From UBA7957 sp965224675 (GTDB taxonomy: Bacteria; Pseudomonadota; Gammaproteobacteria; Granulosicoccales; Granulosicoccaceae): a stretch of DNA of 64,000 bases. A model generated the notes under the pieces. The model searched no databases. It was given only the letters and a program-made list of their open reading frames with translations, and was not told where the DNA came from. Made by a program: the position numbers and the translations under genes. Of this stretch, positions 27,329 through 34,626 are shown piece after piece (the stretch's first letter is position 1; every line of letters starts with the position of its first letter). The stretch is taken from positions 1,674,001 through 1,738,000 of the forward strand of contig CBDDAA010000002.1 of the NCBI GenBank assembly GCA_965224675.1, given 5' to 3'.

Positions 27329-27607
27329 GCCTCGGTATCAATTTGGGGTCTGGGAAAGCGCGGTATTAGGGTGACTCAAAATCTGGATTCGTTCTTGTTT
27401 TATAGCTTTTTCGAAATTTTATTTTCTCAAAACAAATGGATTTGATGCCTTATTTTTGCCACCCTAATGAGGCAACAGTGATTAATGTCTATGATTGTAG
27501 TGGGAAATTATTAATATCACATGGACCACTATTACCTAACTCCATATAATGTCAATCTTTGGAATAACTCAGATTGTGTTCTATGTTTGGAGTCTAATCG
27601 TTAATCA
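27329..27607. other. intergenic, inverted repeat only
   Basis: Contains ATTAGGGTG and CACCCTAAT about 90 bp apart (near 27366 and 27460), possible ends of a lost mobile element. No gene seen. Confidence 0.35.
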
Positions 27608-27826
27608 ATGGCTAATGCATCCCTCCATATTCCACTCTCCGAAAAACTGAAAGTAGCTACAAAACTTAGAGTTGCTGAAAGTCACTATAGTAACCCTACT
27701 GACTATGTACGCCAACTTATTAGTAAAGACATTTTACATGATGAGGCCACAAAATCCAAAACTGTCCGAGTATTGTGTACAATTGACCGATTTATCGCAG
27801 CTGTAATGCAGCGAACAGGAGTATCC
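27608..27826 (+). pseudogene. ParD-like ribbon-helix-helix segment, fused in frame
   Basis: The 73 codons before the SEC-C start encode SLHIPLSEKLKVATKLRVAE, SHYSNPTDYVRQLISKDIL, a ParD-type antitoxin ribbon-helix-helix. It has no stop before the SEC-C gene, so the two read as one 414-aa frame. Its own ribosome site is poor (TGGAG 17 nt away). I read it as a toxin-antitoxin scrap in frame by chance; a genuine fusion is possible. Confidence 0.5.
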
Positions 27827-28852
27827 ATGACAGCCATTACAATCGGTCGCAACGACCCTTGTCCCTGCGGCAGTGGAATAAAGTTCAAAAAGTGTTGCCT
27901 GGGAAAGAGTGGCACCGCGCCATCTCATCTCAATGCAGAAGATGTGTCCGAAGAATTACGGCATGCGATGCAGGGCATTCAATTCTCTTCTCTGGAGGAG
28001 GCACAAGAATTTTCTGTGCAGCATACACAGCAACTAAACCAACGTCTATTTGATGAGTTTCACGGTTTGTCACCCGATCAAATGTACCGCATATTGTATT
28101 TCCCGTTCACATCGACACAATGCGTCGTTTTTTCTGAGACATTAAATACAACTCCGCAAGCACCTATTCTGAGCCTCTTCGAATTAATGGTGGAGGCCAT
28201 AGGTGAAAAAGGATTAAAACCGACCGCCAAAGGAAATTTACCGCAAAAATTTTGCCGTGAGGCCGCTCTGAGTTATTGGGATGAAGAAACCCGACAGGTA
28301 AACATGCAATTTGGAAAAATTAATCGTGAGGAGGATTTTTTCGACCTGCATGTCACACGTAAGGTCGCTGAACTGGCCGGATTGATCCGAAAATACAAGG
28401 GCCGGTTTATTCTCAGTCGCGACTGTCGTTCGCTACTAGAGTCAGGGGGCGCATCTGCTACCTACCCCCGGCTTCTCAGAACCTATATAGAAAAATTTAA
28501 TTGGAGTTATAGAGATGGTTATGAGGAATTGCGGATTATTCAGAGCACGGCTCTTTTCACACTTTATCTACTTTCACTTTATGGTGATACCTGCCGAGCG
28601 CATACATTTTATGAGGACAACTTCCTGCATGCCTTTCCAGCAGTATTGGAGGAGGTGCCAGAGGGAGCCTTCAGTACCGCAGATGATATTGTGCGCAGAT
28701 GCTACACTTTAAGAACGCTTGAATATTTTGCCGGTTTTTTGGGTCTAGCTGTATTGCAAGCTGATAGCAAAGAAATTTTAAATCGCAAATATCAGGTCAA
28801 AGCTCTTCCATTACTGCGTGCAGCTGTACAATTCCATAGCCACCGTCAGTAA
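27827..28852 (+). CDS. SEC-C motif zinc-binding protein
   Basis: 341 aa from ATG 27827, preceded by AGGAG at 5 nt. The N-terminal SEC-C motif (IGRNDPCPCGSGIKFKKCCLG, residues about 3-24) binds zinc through CxC...CC. The rest is a helical domain of about 310 residues that I do not recognise, rich in Tyr/Phe/Leu (YRDGYEELRIIQSTALFTLY). SEC-C proteins are varied; several accompany defence or stress genes. No partner is evident here. Confidence 0.75.
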   Translation: MTAITIGRNDPCPCGSGIKFKKCCLGKSGTAPSHLNAEDVSEELRHAMQGIQFSSLEEAQEFSVQHTQQLNQRLFDEFHGLSPDQMYRILYFPFTSTQCVVFSETLNTTPQAPILSLFELMVEAIGEKGLKPTAKGNLPQKFCREAALSYWDEETRQVNMQFGKINREEDFFDLHVTRKVAELAGLIRKYKGRFILSRDCRSLLESGGASATYPRLLRTYIEKFNWSYRDGYEELRIIQSTALFTLYLLSLYGDTCRAHTFYEDNFLHAFPAVLEEVPEGAFSTADDIVRRCYTLRTLEYFAGFLGLAVLQADSKEILNRKYQVKALPLLRAAVQFHSHRQ

Positions 28853-29166
28853 GCCAATGTACCGTAAATAGAATGTTTATGGATATAAATCCTTATACTT
28901 TCTAAATCCTGCAACTACAGAGGTTTTTAAATCGGTAAATTTGCATTATATAGAGTAACTATTTAACACCAGATATCCCAATTTAGCGAAAAGCAGCTGA
29001 CAGGCCCCTTTCTGAATCTAACTCTCGCGAATTTTATTGTAATAATTCACAAAATCACAGTCATTTTTCCGCAGAATCCAACAACCCTATCCGTCACTAT
29101 TATCACCACAGGGAGACAAGCTCCCAACAACTTAAAAACTAACTTTTAACTTTTCGGAGAAAGACA
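28853..29166 (+). promoter_or_regulatory. conserved leader of small-protein locus A
   Basis: From 29025 this leader matches 30538-30678 before the second small gene over about 140 bp: TCGCGA with TTTATTGTAA, CCGCAGAATCCAA, CACTATTATCACCACAGGGA with an imperfect GGGAG/CTCCC hairpin, AACTTTTAA and GGAGAAAGACA before the ATG. Conservation of blocks with divergence between them suggests promoter, operator and 5'-UTR elements. Confidence 0.65.
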
Positions 29167-29415
29167 ATGACAGACAAATCAGGTGGTGATGCAATACAGG
29201 CGAATCAAGGCGCACAAGGTAATGTAAGCGCTCAGGATCTTAACTCAATAGCATCAGCAGGCGCTGGGATTGTAGGAGGATTCGGTGGATCTGCCAATGC
29301 CATGGGCGCTGCACAACAGGCCGTTCAGCAGGCTCAGTCACAAGGTAATGCAGCTGTAACAGGTAATGGTGGAAACGACAATATTAGTGCCGATACAACA
29401 ATTAATATTGTTTAA
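29167..29415 (+). CDS. 82-aa Gly/Ala/Gln/Asn-rich small protein A
   Basis: Not recognised. A hydrophilic start (MTDKSGGDAIQANQG), a Gly-rich hydrophobic middle with GxxxG-like spacing (AGAGIVGGFGGSANAMGAA), a Gln-rich helix (QQAVQQAQSQGN) and an Asn/Asp tail ending in TTINIV. No signal peptide, no Cys. Strong Shine-Dalgarno (GGAGAAAGACA). About 90% identical to the protein at 30679-30927, with its own terminator. Candidates include a secreted bacteriocin-like peptide, an amyloid or matrix subunit, or a regulator; none is proven. Confidence 0.85.
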   Translation: MTDKSGGDAIQANQGAQGNVSAQDLNSIASAGAGIVGGFGGSANAMGAAQQAVQQAQSQGNAAVTGNGGNDNISADTTINIV

Positions 29416-29425
29416 TATTTATCAT

Positions 29426-29451
29426 AAATCGGGGTGAATTTGCCCCGATTT
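29426..29451 (+). terminator. Rho-independent terminator of locus A
   Basis: AAATCGGGG/CCCCGATTT 9-bp stem with an 8-nt loop, followed by TTCCATTTTTTATT, 11 bp after the stop. The homologous hairpin after locus B keeps the stem through paired base changes. Confidence 0.85.
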
Positions 29452-29692
29452 TCCATTTTTTATTCGCATCTTAGTAATTCCGGCCTATCTTTCCGTTCGA
29501 TAATCTACTCACTCATAGTGGTGCTTAACAGTGTCCTGTAAGGTGATCTTGTTATACAATAAGCTAACTGAAAGTGGCAATGAGGTCGAGGATGTTCTTT
29601 TTTAAGGGATTGCTTCCAAGTCTTCTGTTATAACTTGATGAACTGGCAATCAGCATATATAGTTAATTGACACTGATTTAAAGGAGAAAGTT

Positions 29693-30124
29693 ATGTTAAT
29701 TCCCTATATCACTCTCGCTGATCCACGTGCAGCCATGGCTTTGTATGAAAATGCTCTTGGAGCAACCATTACCTTAGTCATGGACGGACCCGGCGAATCG
29801 GTAATGCATGCAGAAATGCAAATCGGCGGACAACGTATTATGCTCGGTAGCGTTTGGCCCGGTATGTCAGCAGCACCATCAGGCAGATCACCCGTAAACT
29901 TTATGTTATATGTTGACAATGCGGACGATGCCTTAAAACGTGCATTGGATGCCGGTATGACGATAGCTTCAGAGCCTGAAAACATGTTCTGGGGTGATCG
30001 AATGGCCAAAGCGAATGATGGTCACGGCTATGAATGGACATTCGCTCATCAGGTAGAAGAAGTATCACCTGAGGAAATGCAAAAAAGAGCGGCCGAATTT
30101 GCTGCATCAATGAGTGAAAGTTAA
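29693..30124 (+). CDS. VOC family protein, PhnB-like
   Basis: 143 aa. Glyoxalase/bleomycin-resistance fold: LIPYITLADPRAAMALYENALGA, VMHAEMQIGGQRIML, SPVNFMLYVDNADDALKRALDAG and MFWGDRMAKANDGHGYEWTFAHQ, the PhnB/YdcJ-like branch. The usual metal-ligand positions carry Tyr or His residues that vary in this branch, so catalysis is uncertain. Start supported by GGAGAAAG. It lies between the two copies of the small-protein locus and ends at the strong hairpin at 30206. Confidence 0.9.
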   Translation: MLIPYITLADPRAAMALYENALGATITLVMDGPGESVMHAEMQIGGQRIMLGSVWPGMSAAPSGRSPVNFMLYVDNADDALKRALDAGMTIASEPENMFWGDRMAKANDGHGYEWTFAHQVEEVSPEEMQKRAAEFAASMSES

Positions 30125-30205
30125 GAGAAATTTAATAACTATAAGCTGTTTAATCATGGCATATACCTACCAAACCAATGAATCAATTTGGCATGTACAC
30201 CATAT

Positions 30206-30255
30206 AAAGCTATCTAAACAGGTAAAATTTAACACTTAATAGTTTAGATAGCTTT
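30206..30255. terminator. 14-bp perfect stem terminator
   Basis: AAAGCTATCTAAAC (30206-30219) and GTTTAGATAGCTTT (30242-30255) form a perfect stem with a 22-nt loop, followed by TTT. It ends the VOC transcript and, being A/T flanked, may work in both directions. Confidence 0.8.
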
Positions 30256-30678
30256 TTTCAATGTAATGATAGAGCCGCCACAGAGATTGAATCTACAGAC
30301 TCTGATCACCACTGACTTGACAGTGCTATTTTTTGCGCCTCCGCGCTTACCTATCTACCACCAAAGTCATGTTCAAGGGTGTGATCGATTGCACTCGGTG
30401 AACAAGAGTACAGATAAGAAGCCAGCCCTTATCCGATCGATATTCTCATCGCAGGTATTAATTCATAAAAAAACTGTCATCGAATTTCCACTACAGCAAA
30501 TCAATGCATTCACTAAAAAATATCCAAACGTCCCCTTTCGCGACTTTATTGTAAAAAATCACAAAAACTGCGTAATTTTCCCGCAGAATCCAAATGCTGA
30601 ATACATCACTATTATCACCACAGGGAAACAAACTCCCAAAAAACTTAAAACTAACTTTTAATCATTCGGAGAAAGACA
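30256..30678 (+). promoter_or_regulatory. conserved leader of small-protein locus B
   Basis: The last 141 bp (30538-30678) are the counterpart of the locus A leader, including the GGGA/TCCC hairpin and GGAGAAAGACA. An open frame running through it (30266-30661) has no family and covers the conserved leader, so I treat it as spurious. 30256-30537 holds nothing recognised. Confidence 0.6.
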
Positions 30679-30927
30679 ATGACAGATAAATCAGGTGGTG
30701 ACGTATATCAAGCAAATCAAGGTGCACAAGGTAACGTAAGTGCTCAAGATCTTAATTCAGTAGCAACAGCAGGTGCCGGTATTGTTGGAGGATTCGGTGG
30801 ATCAGCCAATGCTGTAGGCGCTGCACAGCAAGCCGTTCAACAGGCCCAGTCTCAAGGAAACATCGCTGCAACAGGTAACGGTGGGAACGATAATATCAGT
30901 GCCGATACTACAATCAACATCGTTTAA
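30679..30927 (+). CDS. 82-aa Gly/Ala/Gln/Asn-rich small protein B
   Basis: Paralogue of the 29167-29415 product; differences are mostly conservative (DAIQ/DVYQ, SIAS/SVAT, NAM/NAV, NAAV/NIAA). Many codons differ at third positions while the protein is kept, which points to purifying selection rather than a fresh duplication. Same hydrophobic Gly-rich core and NDNISADTTINIV tail. Not recognised. Confidence 0.85.
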   Translation: MTDKSGGDVYQANQGAQGNVSAQDLNSVATAGAGIVGGFGGSANAVGAAQQAVQQAQSQGNIAATGNGGNDNISADTTINIV

Positions 30928-30936
30928 TTTTTCACA

Positions 30937-30960
30937 ATCCGGGGTAATTTAGCCCCGGAT
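30937..30960 (+). terminator. 3' hairpin of locus B
   Basis: ATCCGGGG/CCCCGGAT, 8-bp stem, 8-nt loop. No U-tract follows, so it is a weaker terminator than the locus A copy or a stability element. Confidence 0.6.
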
Positions 30961-31043
30961 CTCCACACTAGTAATAATACTATAGAAAGATACTTAGGTA
31001 GGATTATAGTTACTACACACTTTTTATACACAACCGTAATAAT

Positions 31044-31841
31044 TTAAATCTTACTAAGCGCCTGCACTAACAACTCACCTAACTCAATCTTCAAAGCTTT
31101 CGCGTGCATATTAAGTTTTGATATCCGACCTGTTTTTAAGATTGAAAGAGCGTCTCCTATTCGCGCTGATGAATGCGCGACTGTAGCGGCGGCAACACCA
31201 CGTGTATCCAATGCAGCGAGTCTTGTCAAGCCTGCATTATCACATCCGATACCTGCGTCATTAAAAACTGCAAATGCAGCATCGGCTTTTAACGCGCGTA
31301 CAGGGTCGCCACCTATTAAACCGCCATGAGAACCCGTAATAACAATCTGACCCACATCGTCACTTGTGACCAGAGATGCGGAATCCAGCAATATTACATC
31401 TTTACCTGTACTTTCAAGAGTTTCAATATAACGAGCTTCTTTTACAGAAGTCATTTCCATACTAGAAAAATCAGCCATCTCAAGTCTTTTACAAACATCG
31501 GACGTTTTGTCGCCACAAGCAACACCCAAGCGATTAGCCAATTCATTTACTGCACTGATACGACCTCGTTTCAACATGTCAGCGGCATCACCAATGCGGC
31601 AACTTTCATGTGAGACAGTAGCTGCCGCAACACCTGATTCGGTCAATGCCATAACACCCGCAATTCCGGCACCTTCCAGTCCGATGCCCGCATCATTAAA
31701 TATGACTGCCTTAAGTTGTGCAACTGATGCAAGATATGCAGGATAAATCCCGCCATGGGAGCCACAAACTACGACCTGTCCAACGGCAGAACGATCAACA
31801 TCGGTAATTGAATCCAGGAGAATGAGATTTGTATTTATCAT
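31044..31841 (-). CDS. internally duplicated GSHGG/FNDAG protein, unknown function
   Basis: 265 aa from ATG 31841 (a TTG 6 codons upstream is also open). Two copies of one alpha/beta unit: repeat 1 (about residues 6-110) and repeat 2 (about 148-260). Each has ILLDSxxxV, VGQxVxxGSHGG, a FNDAGIG block, GVAAATVxHxSxRIGDA and a GRIS segment. The pattern is enzyme-like, with conserved His, Asn, Asp, Ser and Arg. I recall similar unannotated proteins but no tested function. It is divergent from the 2-oxoacid cluster across a long regulatory gap, so a link is plausible. Confidence 0.78.
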   Translation of the reverse strand: MINTNLILLDSITDVDRSAVGQVVVCGSHGGIYPAYLASVAQLKAVIFNDAGIGLEGAGIAGVMALTESGVAAATVSHESCRIGDAADMLKRGRISAVNELANRLGVACGDKTSDVCKRLEMADFSSMEMTSVKEARYIETLESTGKDVILLDSASLVTSDDVGQIVITGSHGGLIGGDPVRALKADAAFAVFNDAGIGCDNAGLTRLAALDTRGVAAATVAHSSARIGDALSILKTGRISKLNMHAKALKIELGELLVQALSKI

Positions 31842-32635
31842 AAATGCAGAGTGAACCAACTTGACAAGATTGTAAATATGTAATTCAATATTCAGTATAA
31901 ATAGTTCCGGTTAACGGAAAAAATTGGGAGGTTAATTTGATTGCATTGATGAATGCTAACGATGAGAGTTCTAAAGGTTCAATTTTCAGAACTATGGTTG
32001 TATTGTATATTTTGAAGATCATCTCCGGTAGATCATTATTTCGCAAGTTTCTACAGGCAACAAAATTTACCCAATCAGCTCACTACAGAATTTTAATTTC
32101 TCTGTCCCATGCAGCTTATGTGGCTTAATAACTCTATAATTGCAGACACAGACTTGTGTCTTAACCGGCAAAATCTGATCATTCAACAGGACAACTGGAA
32201 GATACGTTTATGATTAACCTCCTACCTTGCCATATTATATCATATTGTCATAATACAATTACTGCACCACTCCTTGAAGACTCAAGGAGGTCTACATAGT
32301 GGACTGAAATTCGCATTTTTCCAAGCTATGCCCGCACATTGAACTACGGCAACCATGCCCATTTATTATGAGTAGCGGATTGCCAGTACACTATCTTTTT
32401 CTACTGTATGCCCGTCACCATCACCTTAAAGACAGTACGCTTTAAGTGGCTCAAAGATAAACGCAGTAGCAGCGCCCGTCTTAACCCACTCTGGTCGGGC
32501 AGTATTGATAATTATTACTGCAATAGAAGAGTGGATATCTGAAGCTGACATTGAAAATCTGGCAGCTACTGTAAACCTGATGACCTGACAATTGGCAGTC
32601 ACAGTTTCAAACCAAAAAAAAGGAGAGACGTAACG
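31842..32635 (+). promoter_or_regulatory. long regulatory gap with promoter and perfect hairpins
   Basis: A perfect 7-bp hairpin AGACACA/TGTGTCT (32144-32161), a promoter-like TTGCCA-16 nt-CATAAT (32227-32254), and a perfect CTCCTTGA/TCAAGGAG inverted repeat (32270-32289) placed just after the predicted start point, as for an operator. About 350 nt of leader then precede the E1-alpha gene. The open frame 31937-32128 has no support. Confidence 0.45.
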
Positions 32636-33643
32636 TTGAAGGAATTGAATACTAAGAAGGATATAGATCAAAACGAAGCTTTGGATTTGCTTTTAACTAT
32701 GGAGCGTATACGCTCCTTTGAACAGCAGGCTAAAATCGCTGCAGATGAAGAACTTGTACTTGGTACAATCCACCCATCAATAGGCCAGGAAGCCGCTGGA
32801 GCAGGTGTCGTAAAAGCATTGCGACAAGATGATATTTTACTTTCCACCCACCGCGGTCATGGGCATACATTGGCAAAGGGAAGCAACCATTTGGCAATGA
32901 TGCGTGAACTACTTGGTCGCCAGGGAGGTTGTTGTGGTGGCAAGGGTGGTTCAATGCATATTGCCGATTTTTCTGTTGGAATGCTAGGTGCAAACGGTGT
33001 TGTGGGCGCCAACATAGTCATAGCCACTGGTGCCGCCCATGGTATTAAATTACAAGCAGACGACCGTATTGTTTGTTGTATTTTTGGAGATGGTGCAATT
33101 AATCGCGGAACCTTTATGGAAGGTCTTAATTGGGCCAAGGTGTTTAACTTACCCGTTTTATTTGTATGTGAAGACAATCAATATTCTGCTTCGACAAAAA
33201 CCCGCAGCATGACCGCAGGTGAGGGAGCTGCCGCACGTGCGCAAAGCCTGGGACTAACTACTCGGCAAGTTGACGGTAACGATATATTGCAAGTTATTGC
33301 AACTACCCGAGAAACTGTTGCACGTATCAGAGCTGGAAATGGTCCAGAACTTCTTCACACACTTACCTATCGACAATTAGGGCACACAGCTGTTGATCCA
33401 GCCGCTTATCGCCCCGATGGTGAAGCAGATAACATGGTTAATAACAATGATCCAATTTCACGCCTACGTGACACGTTGACTCAGGCAGGGATTACACACA
33501 AAACAATGGACACGCTGCACCAGCAGGCGCAGGATGAAATGCGTGAGGCACTTGCTGAGGCAACCGCAACACCATGGCCTGAAGATGACACTGTATTTGA
33601 AGATGTTCAAGACATTGGCAGCCCTGCCAAGGAGGCATATTGA
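32636..33643 (+). CDS. 2-oxoacid dehydrogenase E1, alpha subunit
   Basis: 335 aa, ThDP-dependent, of the AcoA/PdhA type. The ThDP-Mg motif is FGDGAINRGTFMEGLNWAK followed by EDNQYS; HRGHGHTLAKG and GKGGSMHI are the usual active-site loops. Translation probably starts at TTG 32636 after AGGAG. Substrates of this family include pyruvate, acetoin and branched-chain 2-oxoacids, and the sequence does not decide. No E2 or E3 lies in the cluster. Confidence 0.88.
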   Translation: MKELNTKKDIDQNEALDLLLTMERIRSFEQQAKIAADEELVLGTIHPSIGQEAAGAGVVKALRQDDILLSTHRGHGHTLAKGSNHLAMMRELLGRQGGCCGGKGGSMHIADFSVGMLGANGVVGANIVIATGAAHGIKLQADDRIVCCIFGDGAINRGTFMEGLNWAKVFNLPVLFVCEDNQYSASTKTRSMTAGEGAAARAQSLGLTTRQVDGNDILQVIATTRETVARIRAGNGPELLHTLTYRQLGHTAVDPAAYRPDGEADNMVNNNDPISRLRDTLTQAGITHKTMDTLHQQAQDEMREALAEATATPWPEDDTVFEDVQDIGSPAKEAY

Positions 33644-34626
33644 TGGTTATGATGAGCTACTTGGAAGCTTCCCGACAAGCGGTGGCAAAATCTATGCGGG
33701 AAGACAACAGGGTTTGGTGTATAGGCGAGGACCTGGGTCGAGGTGGTGTCTTTGGTCAATATAAAGGTTTAGCAGAAGAATTTGGTGCTGAACGAATCTC
33801 TGACGCCCCTATTTCTGAAAATTGCATTATGGGCGCTGCATTAGGTGCGGCAATGATTGGCACACGACCCATAGTGGAAATGCGTTTTTCTGATTTTGCC
33901 CTATGCGCCATTGATGAACTCGTCAATCAGGCGGCCAAGGCACGTTTTATGTTTGGCGGTCAATCACGCGCACCGATGGTGATTCGAGAACCCATCGGCA
34001 TGTCACGTTCATCAGCCGCACAACATTCCCAGTCACTTGAGAGTTGGTACACACATATTCCCGGATTGGTAGTGGCCTGCCCATCTTCACCTCAAGATAA
34101 TTTCAGTTTGCTAAGTGCAGCAATCGCTTGCGATGACCCTGTTGTTTATATGGAGCACAAAGATTATTGGGCCTTGGAAGGCGAGGTTGATATCGACGCA
34201 AAACCTGTGGAACTGGGTGCAGCCAATCGATTGTGTGAAGGGGATGATATAACTATCGTAAGTTGGTCAGGATGTGTTCATGAATCTCACCAAGCTGCAA
34301 AAATGCTGGAAAAAAACAACATAAGCGCTGAAGTAATCGATCTACGCTGCCTTTGGCCCTGGGATAAAACCATGGTTCTAAACAGCGTTAGGCATACGGG
34401 TCGTCTCATTGTTGCCCATGAGGCGGTTGCTGTTAGTGGTTTTGGTGCTGAAGTTGTTGCAACCGTAGCAGAACACATCGGCACTACACTAAAGTCACCA
34501 CCTGTGAGAATGGGTTCACCTCGATCATTAATCGCCTATGCGCCCAATCTGGAGAATCAACTTAAAATTACTGCAAATATGATCTTTGAAACTGCAAAAA
34601 AATTAGTTAGGAATGAGGCGAAATGA
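33643..34626 (+). CDS. 2-oxoacid dehydrogenase E1, beta subunit
   Basis: 327 aa transketolase-like partner of E1-alpha. GEDLGRGGVFGQYKGL, the catalytic-region Glu in DAPISENCIMGAALGAA, and VNQAAKARFMFGG are typical of AcoB/PdhB. I chose ATG 33643, which has AGGAGG at 7 nt, over the TTG three bases upstream; the start then overlaps the E1-alpha stop by one base (TGATG). The C-terminal domain (EVIDLRCLWPWDKT) is complete. Confidence 0.88.
   Translation: MVMMSYLEASRQAVAKSMREDNRVWCIGEDLGRGGVFGQYKGLAEEFGAERISDAPISENCIMGAALGAAMIGTRPIVEMRFSDFALCAIDELVNQAAKARFMFGGQSRAPMVIREPIGMSRSSAAQHSQSLESWYTHIPGLVVACPSSPQDNFSLLSAAIACDDPVVYMEHKDYWALEGEVDIDAKPVELGAANRLCEGDDITIVSWSGCVHESHQAAKMLEKNNISAEVIDLRCLWPWDKTMVLNSVRHTGRLIVAHEAVAVSGFGAEVVATVAEHIGTTLKSPPVRMGSPRSLIAYAPNLENQLKITANMIFETAKKLVRNEAK

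Noticed and set aside
30266..30661. 131-aa open frame before the second small protein
   Set aside because: It runs through the conserved leader and has no coding signature; the same region before locus A is not open in the corresponding way.
31937..32128. 63-aa open frame in the regulatory gap before the 2-oxoacid cluster
   Set aside because: No motif, poor start context; overlaps only regulatory-looking sequence.
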